Assembly (NCBI GenBank): GCA_964503615.1
Contig: CAZDBA010000188.1
Coordinates: 1 to 8,784 of the forward strand
Direction: 5' to 3'
Length of the DNA stretch: 8,784 nucleotides
Source of the DNA: CAZDBA01 sp964503615
GTDB taxonomy: Bacteria > Planctomycetota > Planctomycetia > Pirellulales > Pirellulaceae
Shown here: piece by piece, positions 1 to 5,664 of the stretch
How the letters are laid out: each line of letters starts with the position of its first letter
Numbering within the stretch: the first letter of the stretch is position 1
Notes under the pieces: model-generated
Told to the model about the DNA's origin: nothing
Seen by the model: only the letters and a program-made list of their open reading frames with translations
Databases searched by the model: none
Position numbers and translations under genes: made by a program

Positions 1-54
1 CTGTGCGAGCAATTGAAAACGCTCGAAGCAGCTTTGGACAGTCTCAAGAAGTAA
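1..54 (+). CDS. Possible 3' end of a gene entering from the left (partial)
   Basis: Frame 1 is open from the first base to a TAA at 52-54. It encodes 17 residues rich in Leu, Lys and Glu (LCEQLKTLEAALDSLKK), which reads like the charged helical C-terminus of a soluble protein. Nothing about its function can be said. Eighteen codons without an internal stop is weak evidence, and frame 3 is also open here. I prefer frame 1 because the frame 3 reading runs on into the repeat-like element at 85-123. Confidence 0.35.
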   Translation: MCEQLKTLEAALDSLKK

Positions 55-84
55 CAATGTTCTTGTTGGCGCCTCAGGATTCAA

Positions 85-123
85 GGGGCTGCGCTTTGTG
101 AGCGGCAAGGCGCTAGCCGCCGG
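85..123. repeat. GC-rich palindromic intergenic element, related to the one at the right end
   Basis: The element runs from GGGGCTGCGC to CTAGCCGCCGG and contains the near-palindrome GGCGCTAGCC. The plus-strand sequence at 8735-8777 shows the same order of blocks: GGGGC, TGCGC, GCTAGC, CGCCGG. The two are alignable only with small gaps. From memory, GCTAGCGCC-type palindromes of this kind recur between genes in Rhodopirellula-like genomes. I could not test copy number here. Confidence 0.4.
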
Positions 124-211
124 TTCGGTGAGTCGGTGCCTAACAGTCGCCCAAATTCAAGCTCTCTATATCCGCAAGCGAACTCTTGGCCAAGTTTATT
201 AACCCGGTCAT

Positions 212-233
212 CGTCAGGCACAGCCTGCCCCAC
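212..233. repeat. Short hairpin element of planctomycete intergenic-repeat type
   Basis: The core CAGGC-aca-GCCTG (215-227) is a perfect five-base-pair stem with a three-base loop, flanked by CGT on the left and CCCCAC on the right. Read as protein it gives VGQAVPDD on one strand and SGTACPT on the other. I recall these peptide strings from many spurious small ORFs in planctomycete genomes, which suggests a dispersed repeat. The family assignment is from memory and was not checked against a genome. Confidence 0.4.
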
Positions 234-398
234 TTCTAAAACGCTCGAAGCATCCCTCCAACGCAGACGTATTGCGCGCGGTAGAGCGAAAGGCGCCCTC
301 TTACCCCAACAATTTAAGCGAACTGAGAATCTCTTCATCAGCCGGATACTCTTGATGGAATTCTGGCGAATCCCACTACATCTATGAACAGGCGAGCT

Positions 399-2438
399 TT
401 AGCTTGCTGCTTTTACGATCGCATCGACGGTGATTCCGAAGTGCTCGTACAGTTGATCCGCGGGGGCTGATGCGCCGAAGCCGTTCATGCCAATGAACGT
501 GCCTTCGTTGCCGAGGTATTTTTCCCAGCCCTGTTTGATACCGGCTTCGACCGCTACTCGGTTTGTAACCGCTGCTGGGAAAACGGACTCGCGATAGTCG
601 GCGGGTTGCTCGTCGAACAACTCCCAACAAACCATACTCACCACACGTGGGTTCTTTCCGGCAGCGGCCAGTTTCTCAGCCGCCTGGACGGCCAGTTCCA
701 ATTCGGTGCCCGTTCCCATCAGGATGCAATCACATTCCGCATCGGGATTCGCCTGCCAAACGGTATAACCGCCTTTTAAAACGCCCTCGGCACTGTTGTG
801 TTTTTCTGGATCGAGGTTCACCACGTTCTGTCGGCTAAGCACAAGCGCTACGGGCCGTTTGGTTTCGCTCAATGCTAACTGGTAAGCGTACGCGGTTTCG
901 TTCGCTTCGGCAGGTCGAACGACCAACAGGTTCGGGATCGCTCGGCAAGCCGCAAGGTGCTCGACCGGTTGGTGTGTTGGTCCGTCTTCGCCCAAGCCGA
1001 TCGAATCGTGCGTCAAAATGTACAGCACAGGCTGATGCATCAGGCTGCTAAGCCTCATTGCCGGTCGCAAGTAATCGGTGAATACGAAAAACGTTGCACA
1101 GTAAGCTCGGATTCCGGAAAGAGACATCCCGTTACAGGCGGCAGCCATCGAGTGCTCACGAATACCGAAGTGGAAATTCCGTCCGTCGTATTCGTTGGCT
1201 GAAAAGTGCCCTGCCGATTCGTCATCGATGTTTGATTTGTTACTACCGGCGAGGTCGGCACTTCCGCCGATAAACCATGGAATATGTGCTGCGACTTTGT
1301 TGAGGACTTTACCTGACCAAGCGCGAGTCGCAGCAGGTTTTTCACCCACATCGAAATTTGCGACCTCTGCTTTGTAAGCCTCTGGAACTTCGCCAGCCCA
1401 GATCGCTTCCAACTCAGCCGCTTCGGAGGCGAACTCTGATTTGTATTTTGTCCAAGCGGTTTGCCACTCGGCATGCGAATCGGAGCCTCGTTTGCCAAGT
1501 GTTTCGGCGAAGTGTTCGCAGACGCCGTCGGGAACCAGGAACTTGGCGTCCTTGGGCCAGCCGTAGAATTCCTTTGTGGCAGCGATCTCTTCTTCGCCCA
1601 ATGGAGAACCATGTGCACCCGATGTATTCTGCTTGTTCGGAGCCCCGTAGCCGATGATGCTTTTAAGAACGATCAACATCGGTTTCGAGCGGTCGCCCGT
1701 TTTAAACTCTTTTACTGCCGCGTTGATTGCGTCCAGGTCGTTGGCATCGGTTACAGTTGTAGTTCTCCATCCCAACCCTTCGAAACGTGCCGCTACGTTT
1801 TCACTAAACGCAAGCTCGGTGTTGCCTTCGATCGTGATATTGTTGTCGTCGTAGATCCAGCACAGATTGCCAAGTTTCAGGTGACCGGCCAACGAAGCGG
1901 CTTCTGCAGCGACGCCTTCCATTAGATCGCCATCGCTACAGATCGAAATCGTGTCGTAGTCAAATAACTCGTGCCCGGGACGGTTGTAAGTCGCAGCCAT
2001 CCACTTCGCAGCGATCGCCATTCCAACGGTCGTAGCAACACCTTGTCCAAGCGGCCCAGTCGTCATTTCGATTCCAGCCGCTTCGCCAAATTCTGGATGT
2101 CCGGCACAGGGGCTGTGTAGCTGGCGGAAGTTGCGGATGTTGTCCAGCGTTATCGACAGCTCGCTGGCACCGTCCGCTTTTTTGACTCCGGCCAAGTGCA
2201 AGGTGCTGTATAGCAACATGGACGCGTGGCCACATGAAAGCACAAAACGGTCACGAGCCGGCCAGTTGGGCGTATTGGGATCGTAGTTCAGATGGTTTTG
2301 CCAGACGGCATAGGTGACGGGAGCCAAAGCCATAGGAGTGCCCGGGTGCCCGCTATTGGCAGCTTGGACGCCATCCATGCTGAGGGTACGAATCGTGTTG
2401 ATTGCGGTTTCTTCGATACTTACTGCTGAAGTTGACAT
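399..2438 (-). CDS. tkt: Transketolase
   Basis: Cytoplasmic thiamine-diphosphate enzyme that moves two-carbon ketol units between sugar phosphates in the non-oxidative pentose phosphate pathway. The 679 residues match the usual bacterial length. Family motifs appear in order: GHPG with His31; CGHASML with His71; GPLGQG (128-133); the cofactor/Mg motif SDGDLMEG (168-175) ending in DDNN (197-200); His276 in GAHGSPLG; the pyrimidine-domain GGSADLAGSN (391-400); the catalytic Glu428 in GIREHSM; THDSIGLGEDGPTHQP (476-491); and SRQNV (535-539). The C-terminal domain ends in FGASAPADQLYEHFGIT. The ATG is preceded by CAGGAAAACA, a Shine-Dalgarno-like AGGA five bases upstream. A sigma70-like promoter lies about 80 bases upstream. 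The gene is transcribed away from the exported repeat protein and appears monocistronic in this window. All key residues are intact. The related 1-deoxyxylulose-5-phosphate synthase is excluded by motif pattern and length. Confidence 0.97.
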   Translation of the reverse strand: MSTSAVSIEETAINTIRTLSMDGVQAANSGHPGTPMALAPVTYAVWQNHLNYDPNTPNWPARDRFVLSCGHASMLLYSTLHLAGVKKADGASELSITLDNIRNFRQLHSPCAGHPEFGEAAGIEMTTGPLGQGVATTVGMAIAAKWMAATYNRPGHELFDYDTISICSDGDLMEGVAAEAASLAGHLKLGNLCWIYDDNNITIEGNTELAFSENVAARFEGLGWRTTTVTDANDLDAINAAVKEFKTGDRSKPMLIVLKSIIGYGAPNKQNTSGAHGSPLGEEEIAATKEFYGWPKDAKFLVPDGVCEHFAETLGKRGSDSHAEWQTAWTKYKSEFASEAAELEAIWAGEVPEAYKAEVANFDVGEKPAATRAWSGKVLNKVAAHIPWFIGGSADLAGSNKSNIDDESAGHFSANEYDGRNFHFGIREHSMAAACNGMSLSGIRAYCATFFVFTDYLRPAMRLSSLMHQPVLYILTHDSIGLGEDGPTHQPVEHLAACRAIPNLLVVRPAEANETAYAYQLALSETKRPVALVLSRQNVVNLDPEKHNSAEGVLKGGYTVWQANPDAECDCILMGTGTELELAVQAAEKLAAAGKNPRVVSMVCWELFDEQPADYRESVFPAAVTNRVAVEAGIKQGWEKYLGNEGTFIGMNGFGASAPADQLYEHFGITVDAIVKAAS

Positions 2439-2521
2439 TGTTTTCCTGATATTCGAGCGGAACTATCCGATTAGATTTTGCATCCAAAGAGCCGAGTTTG
2501 TGGAAGCAGACTTACACAATG

Positions 2522-2549
2522 GTTATAAGGATAAGCAATTAGCGGTCAA
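2522..2549 (-). promoter_or_regulatory. Sigma70-like promoter for transketolase
   Basis: On the minus strand, TTGACC (2544-2549) matches the -35 consensus at five of six positions. A 16-base spacer separates it from TATAAC (2522-2527), which matches the -10 consensus at five of six. The start of transcription would fall near 2515, giving a leader of about 75 bases before the transketolase ATG. Prediction is by consensus only; planctomycete promoters are poorly characterised. Confidence 0.5.
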
Positions 2550-2574
2550 TTCCCACGAGCGAAGTCCCGCGATT

Positions 2575-2602
2575 TTGCCGATAAAGCTTGGTATGTTATC
2601 AT
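2575..2602 (+). promoter_or_regulatory. Weak candidate promoter for the exported repeat protein
   Basis: TTGCCG (2575-2580, four of six) and TATCAT (2597-2602, five of six) are separated by 16 bases on the plus strand. Transcription would begin near 2609 and leave an unusually long leader of about 185 bases before the ATG at 2794. That leader contains the direct and inverted repeats described separately. An alternative pair, TTGGCA (2607-2612) with GATTAT (2632-2637), has a poor 19-base spacer. Confidence 0.22.
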
Positions 2603-2700
2603 TAGTTTGGCAAAGTAGATACTTTTGGCCCGATTATTGTGGCCGGGTCTGAGCTAAAAATTCGCAGCCAAATATTTGTCCGAAATTCCACAGGGACATC

Positions 2701-2742
2701 AGTTTAAAAGCCGACAGGCTATTTGAAGTTTAAAAGCTTCAA
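2701..2742. repeat. 11-base direct repeat with overlapping inverted repeat in a leader region
   Basis: AGTTTAAAAGC occurs at 2701-2711 and again at 2727-2737, with starts 26 bases apart. The second copy overlaps an inverted repeat, TTGAAG (2723-2728) and CTTCAA (2737-2742), with an eight-base A/T-rich loop. The cluster lies 52-93 bases upstream of the start codon of the exported repeat protein. It could be a regulator site or an RNA structure. No T run follows, so it is not a typical terminator. Confidence 0.35.
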
Positions 2743-2793
2743 GCATTACCTGGAAGATAACCGAGTATCCGGAACTACGAAGGAAAGAAACGT

Positions 2794-3870
2794 ATGAACC
2801 GCAGACGATTCAATGCACTCGCGCTCGCTGGTCTTGGGCTGCCCGCAGTGCCTTCACTAGGTTTACCTCCAGCGGCGTGGGCTATGCCCAATTCGCCTGA
2901 TCGAAAAAATTCGCCAAACGAAAAAACGGCCGAAGAGCTGATTACGCCAGAGGCTCGTCGGGCTATCGAGCGTGGGCTGACTTTTCTTCAGCGACGCCAA
3001 GTCAAAAACGGCAGGAACCGTGGTGCGATGGGGAATTCCGGAATGGCATCTGGAGTAGCGACTACCTCCATGACTGGATTGGCGTTTATGTGTCAGGGAA
3101 GTGCACCTGGGCAAGGGCGCTATGGCAAGAACTGTGATATGTGCGTCGAGTTCATAATGGGCCAAACTCAGGATTCGGGCTACATCGCGAGAAAGGACAA
3201 TACGGTTCACGAGAATATGTACGGTCACGGCTTTAGCATGCTGTTCCTTTCTCAAGCTTACGGGATGACGCAAAAAGCAGAGATCGGAGACAAACTCCGT
3301 AGCGCGGTCAAGCTAACTTGCCAAAGCCAAAACAACCAAGGCGGTTGGCGATACCAGCCTCGAAAGAGCGATGCCGATCTTTCGATTACCGTCTGTCAGA
3401 TCATGGGACTGAGAGGTGCTCGTGATGCAGGTATCGATGTTCCCGACGATGTACGAACGAAGTGTATTGAGTACGTGCAACGTAGCCAGAATGCAGATGG
3501 AAGTTTTCGCTACACCATGTCAGGCGGTCACAAAAGCCTTGCCATGACAGCCGCTGGGGTGACTTCGCTTTATAGTGCGGGTATCTACGAAGGTGATGGC
3601 GTAATGAACGCACTGAAGTTTATCAAAAGCTCTGGCGTTCAAGGTGGCGGTCACTTCTTTTACACCAACTACTACGCCGTGCAGGCGATGTGGCACGCGG
3701 GCGGTGAATACTGGAACGATTGGTACCCCAAGATTCGTGATCACTTGATCAAAAACCAAAGCGGAGACGGTAGCTGGGCGTCCAGCGAAGCGGGCCCACC
3801 GTTCGGAGCAGCGATGGCGTGCATCATTCTACAAATGCCGTTGAACCTGGTTCCGGTTTTCTCGCCGTAA
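2794..3870 (+). CDS. Tat-exported prenyltransferase/squalene-oxidase-repeat protein
   Basis: A 358-residue protein that starts with a twin-arginine-like signal (NRRRFNALALAGLG) and has a possible signal peptidase site after AWA (28-30), so export across the cytoplasmic membrane is likely. The mature part consists of alpha-barrel repeats of the squalene cyclase/prenyltransferase type. Each pairs a helix with a Q-x-x-x-G-[WFY] turn: QNNQGGWRY (179-187), QNADGSFRY (232-240) and QSGDGSW (322-328), with degenerate copies near 61-80 and 124-130. The segment DADLSITVCQIMGLRGARDAGIDVP-like (193-217) and the end AMACIILQMPLNLVPVF are typical of the short planctomycete members of this family. It is about half the length of a true hopene cyclase and lacks the DxDD catalytic motif, so cyclase activity is not expected. 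Function is unknown. AGGAAAG six bases upstream supports the ATG. The gene is divergent from transketolase. Confidence 0.85.
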   Translation: MNRRRFNALALAGLGLPAVPSLGLPPAAWAMPNSPDRKNSPNEKTAEELITPEARRAIERGLTFLQRRQVKNGRNRGAMGNSGMASGVATTSMTGLAFMCQGSAPGQGRYGKNCDMCVEFIMGQTQDSGYIARKDNTVHENMYGHGFSMLFLSQAYGMTQKAEIGDKLRSAVKLTCQSQNNQGGWRYQPRKSDADLSITVCQIMGLRGARDAGIDVPDDVRTKCIEYVQRSQNADGSFRYTMSGGHKSLAMTAAGVTSLYSAGIYEGDGVMNALKFIKSSGVQGGGHFFYTNYYAVQAMWHAGGEYWNDWYPKIRDHLIKNQSGDGSWASSEAGPPFGAAMACIILQMPLNLVPVFSP

Positions 3871-3886
3871 GTTAGCGCGATCACTG

Positions 3887-3923
3887 AAGGTGACTTTCGT
3901 ACTGCCCGAAAGTTGGTCACTTT
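3887..3923 (+). other. Imperfect hairpin just after the exported-protein gene
   Basis: AAGGTGAC-TTTCG (3887-3899) can pair with CGAAA (3907-3911) and GTCACTTT (3916-3923), leaving a seven-base loop and a four-base bulge. One G-T wobble is needed in the outer arm. It begins 17 bases after the stop codon and has no following T run, so it may protect the mRNA 3' end rather than terminate. The stronger terminator is further downstream. Confidence 0.35.
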
Positions 3924-3978
3924 GATGGGTTGCCTATTGCCCCTCTTATCGACCGGCAGCTTTGTATGAGGCGCAAAA

Positions 3979-4002
3979 AAACGCTGGCAATCACCAGCGT
4001 TT
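3979..4002. terminator. Bidirectional intrinsic terminator between convergent genes
   Basis: AAACGCTGG (3979-3987) and CCAGCGTTT (3994-4002) form a perfect nine-base-pair stem with a six-base loop. On the minus strand the stem runs into seven consecutive T (complement of 3975-3981), a strong terminator for the hypothetical gene that ends at 4068. On the plus strand it is followed by TTTGATTTTC, a weaker T-rich tail that can serve the exported repeat protein. The position between two convergent stop codons fits this role. Confidence 0.85.
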
Positions 4003-4067
4003 GATTTTCTATATTACTTTTCGTTTAAAGCGATTACCGTTGAGGAATTTGGGTTTTGGAACGCTCT

Positions 4068-4811
4068 TTACTGGATCGCGATTCGTGCTCGGAGCGGTTC
4101 GATCACGTTTTCGATAATTTGATCGTCGAGAATTTTGATCGCTCGTTCGTGTAGATCTCGCAATTTTGCTTCGTAGGTCTCATTGCTTGCCAAGCTGCCG
4201 TACCGTCGCATCGTTAAATAAACGGTCAGATGCTCTTCAGGAAACTCACCTGTGCGAACATGGTAAGCGGTTGTGCGGGCTTCGATGCTCAACCGACACT
4301 GCGTACGACAATCGTCTTCTAAAGCGATTTGAACCGATGGGTCAAAGGCGATCAGTTTCGCCCCTTCGACTTCGACCAGCTTTTCCATCGGAGGCGCCAT
4401 CCCGAGGGCTTCGGCCAATAACTCGTTTTGATTTCCGCGATAGTTAAAGTCAAAACCGTACATCAGATTCAACGATTCGCAGTCCAATGGGCTGACACTT
4501 AACGTATAAGGAATCGTATCCATTACAAACGCATGCTGGTCGATCGCCTCATCCAGAGTTGCAGGATTCATGTGACCACTACAGATTCGTTTCTTTTCGG
4601 CGCTGATCCAGCGATGATTGCCTTTCTGTTTGTCTTCCTCCAAAACATACTCACCCTCTTCGCGGCTGTAAAAATTCTGCAACGAAGGATAACGCCGCTT
4701 AATCTGCTCAAAAAAGTGAAGCAGCGTTTCACGCGCGGTGGGCAATTCCATCTCTGTATTCAAATTGGCGTGGATGTAAAACTCATCACACATCGAGCCA
4801 TACTTACTCAT
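4068..4811 (-). CDS. Conserved hypothetical protein, planctomycete type
   Basis: A 247-residue soluble protein without signal peptide or membrane segment. I do not recognise a characterised domain. From memory, close relatives are annotated as hypothetical proteins across Planctomycetes, with the same start (DEFYIHANLNTEM-like, 9-21) and the same blocks: HFFEQIKRRYPSLQNFY (32-48), SVSPLDCESLNLMYGFDF (105-122), DDCRTQCRLSIEARTTAYHVRTGEFPEE (166-193, the most striking block) and LTVYLTMRRYGS. Cysteines at 8, 77, 111, 168 and 172 include a CRTQC pair that might bind metal or be redox active, but this is speculation. The C-terminal 35 residues look helical and charged. The chosen ATG has AAGGA about 11 bases upstream, a rather long spacing. 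The gene ends at the strong terminator at 3979-4002 and is divergent from the alkyltransferase. Confidence 0.85.
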   Translation of the reverse strand: MSKYGSMCDEFYIHANLNTEMELPTARETLLHFFEQIKRRYPSLQNFYSREEGEYVLEEDKQKGNHRWISAEKKRICSGHMNPATLDEAIDQHAFVMDTIPYTLSVSPLDCESLNLMYGFDFNYRGNQNELLAEALGMAPPMEKLVEVEGAKLIAFDPSVQIALEDDCRTQCRLSIEARTTAYHVRTGEFPEEHLTVYLTMRRYGSLASNETYEAKLRDLHERAIKILDDQIIENVIEPLRARIAIQ

Positions 4812-4837
4812 AAAACTTTCATTCCTTTGGCCATAAC

Positions 4838-4878
4838 CAAGCTTGCCCGAAACCGGTCCAAAACCAGTTCGGGGCTTG
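4838..4878. promoter_or_regulatory. Long imperfect palindrome in the divergent promoter region
   Basis: CAAGC (4838-4842) and CCCGAA (4846-4851) on the left arm pair with TTCGGG (4868-4873) and GCTTG (4874-4878) on the right, leaving a three-base bulge. The inner ACCGGT (4852-4857) pairs imperfectly with ACCAGT (4863-4868). It ends exactly where the predicted -35 of the alkyltransferase promoter begins and lies 26 bases upstream of the hypothetical gene's start. It could be an operator for either gene, or a hairpin in the minus-strand leader. There is no adjoining T run. Confidence 0.45.
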
Positions 4879-4907
4879 TTAACATTTGCTCAAGAATCAA
4901 GTCTAAT
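4879..4907 (+). promoter_or_regulatory. Sigma70-like promoter for the alkyltransferase
   Basis: TTAACA (4879-4884, five of six) and TCTAAT (4902-4907, five of six) are separated by the ideal 17 bases. Transcription would begin near 4914, leaving a leader of about 47 bases before the ATG at 4961. It also argues against the in-frame TTG at 4910 as start codon, since that lies at or before the transcript start. Consensus prediction only. Confidence 0.5.
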
Positions 4908-4960
4908 CATTGCGGTCAAATAGGAAAGCCTTACCCCGTTTGTTCTCTGGAAAGCAACTC

Positions 4961-5512
4961 ATGATCTTGACGACACCTCAGCAACGAGTCTTGTTTTTTC
5001 GGACCAAATTGGGATGGATGGGTTTGGGCTGCCAGGATGATTGCGTTGAAAAGCTTGTTTTTGGAAACAAGACACGTGATGAAGCCGCAGCCCGCATGGA
5101 CTTGACCCGAGCCCAAATCTGCAAGCCGAACGAAAACGAACAAGTTTGGATCGACTCCCTCAAGGCATACGCGGCTGGCGACCAAAACAGCTTGGCCCAA
5201 ATACCGCTGAACCTAACCAGCAAAACCGATTTTCAGTTAGCCGTGATCCAGAATTGTATGGAGATTCCGCCAGGAACAACTCGTTCTTACGGTGAAGTCG
5301 CTGAGCTGGCCGGTTCTCCTAAAGCAGCTCGGGCGGTAGGCACCGTGATGAAGAACAACAACACCCCGTTGATCGTTCCCTGTCACCGAGTCGTCGCCGC
5401 TTCGGGCTTGGGCGGTTTCAACAACCCACGTGGTGTAAGTATGAAACTGAAACTTCTCGCTCACGAAGGCAATCAGGAATTTGCACAATTGCTTAATGCA
5501 AAATCTAAATAG
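4961..5512 (+). CDS. ogt: Methylated-DNA--[protein]-cysteine S-methyltransferase
   Basis: Suicidal DNA repair protein that moves the alkyl group from O6-alkylguanine in DNA to its own cysteine. The C-terminal half carries the full family signature: IPPGTTRSYGEVA (102-113, with Tyr110), ARAVG with the arginine finger Arg124, the Asn-rich KNNN (131-134), and the active site PCHRVV with the acceptor Cys141, followed by GLGGFNNPRG. Residues 1-90 form the poorly conserved N-terminal domain. At 183 residues it is the normal size of a stand-alone Ogt/MGMT; there is no Ada-type N-terminal zinc domain and no fused AraC domain. I chose the ATG at 4961 over an in-frame TTG at 4910 because GGAAAG lies six bases before it, the extra 17 residues match no family feature, and the predicted promoter starts too late for TTG. 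The symbol ogt is used in the generic sense. Confidence 0.95.
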   Translation: MILTTPQQRVLFFRTKLGWMGLGCQDDCVEKLVFGNKTRDEAAARMDLTRAQICKPNENEQVWIDSLKAYAAGDQNSLAQIPLNLTSKTDFQLAVIQNCMEIPPGTTRSYGEVAELAGSPKAARAVGTVMKNNNTPLIVPCHRVVAASGLGGFNNPRGVSMKLKLLAHEGNQEFAQLLNAKSK

Positions 5513-5642
5513 ATAGTATGAAAGATTTTGAAGCGCAGAAATACTAAGGGCAAGTTACCTCGTGGCACAATTTCGGAGCTTTCTCCTGTCTGGTATGCTG
5601 AGCGGGTCCTATCTCGTTCATTTCAAGCGCAAACCGTTTCCA

Positions 5643-5662
5643 CAGGATCATCCGCAGGATCA
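5643..5662 (+). promoter_or_regulatory. Duplicated Shine-Dalgarno-like octamer
   Basis: CAGGATCA occurs twice in tandem, at 5643-5650 and 5655-5662, twelve bases apart. The second copy places AGGA five bases before the aminotransferase ATG at 5665, an optimal ribosome binding site. The first copy is too far upstream to serve that start directly. It supports 5665 as the start. Confidence 0.45.
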
Positions 5663-5664
5663 AT

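Larger units (their letters stand above)
55..398. other. Gene-free stretch with repeat-like elements
   Basis: About 340 bases between the putative left-edge gene end and the stop codon of transketolase. Two small open frames cross it, one per strand, but both run through palindromic repeat-like DNA, and their peptides (containing VGQAVPDD or SGTACPT) look like translations of a repeat. The stretch holds a GC-rich element at 85-123 and a short hairpin element at 212-233. A 15-base sequence at 238-252 also occurs at 16-30. No convincing terminator hairpin with a T run was found for transketolase, which would be transcribed into this region from the right. Confidence 0.6.

Noticed and set aside
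168..175. SDGDLMEG instead of GDGDLMEG in transketolase as a sign of altered cofactor binding.
   Set aside because: As far as I recall, Ser at this position occurs in many bacterial transketolases, and the metal-binding Asp and Asn are intact. (Positions are protein residues.)
81..387. Two small open frames on opposite strands (minus 81-338, plus 136-387).
   Set aside because: Both run through the palindromic repeat-like DNA at 85-123 or 212-233, have biased peptides, no good ribosome binding site and no recognisable domain. Treated as non-coding.
392..407. Small hairpin GCGAGC-tttA-GCTTGC over the transketolase stop as a terminator.
   Set aside because: Only about five pairs including a wobble, it overlaps the coding end, and no T run follows on the minus strand.
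1055..1925. Open frames of 154 and 187 codons inside the transketolase gene (plus 1461-1925, minus 1055-1618).
   Set aside because: They overlap a full-length, motif-complete transketolase and give low-complexity, domain-free peptides.
2314..2652. 112-codon plus-strand frame across the transketolase start and intergenic region.
   Set aside because: It overlaps the conserved N-terminus of transketolase and its predicted promoter, and the peptide matches nothing recognisable.
2794..3870. Annotation as squalene-hopene cyclase.
   Set aside because: It is half the length, lacks the DxDD catalytic motif and has an export signal, so only the repeat fold is supported.
4910..4960. TTG start giving the alkyltransferase 17 extra residues.
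   Set aside because: The ATG at 4961 has a well-placed GGAAAG, the extension resembles no family feature, and the predicted transcript start near 4914 lies downstream of the TTG.
5571..5599. Possible extended -10 promoter (TGGTATGCT at 5591-5599) for the aminotransferase.
   Set aside because: The -10 matches at only four of six positions and the -35 region (TTTCGG) is poor, so it is not distinguishable from chance.
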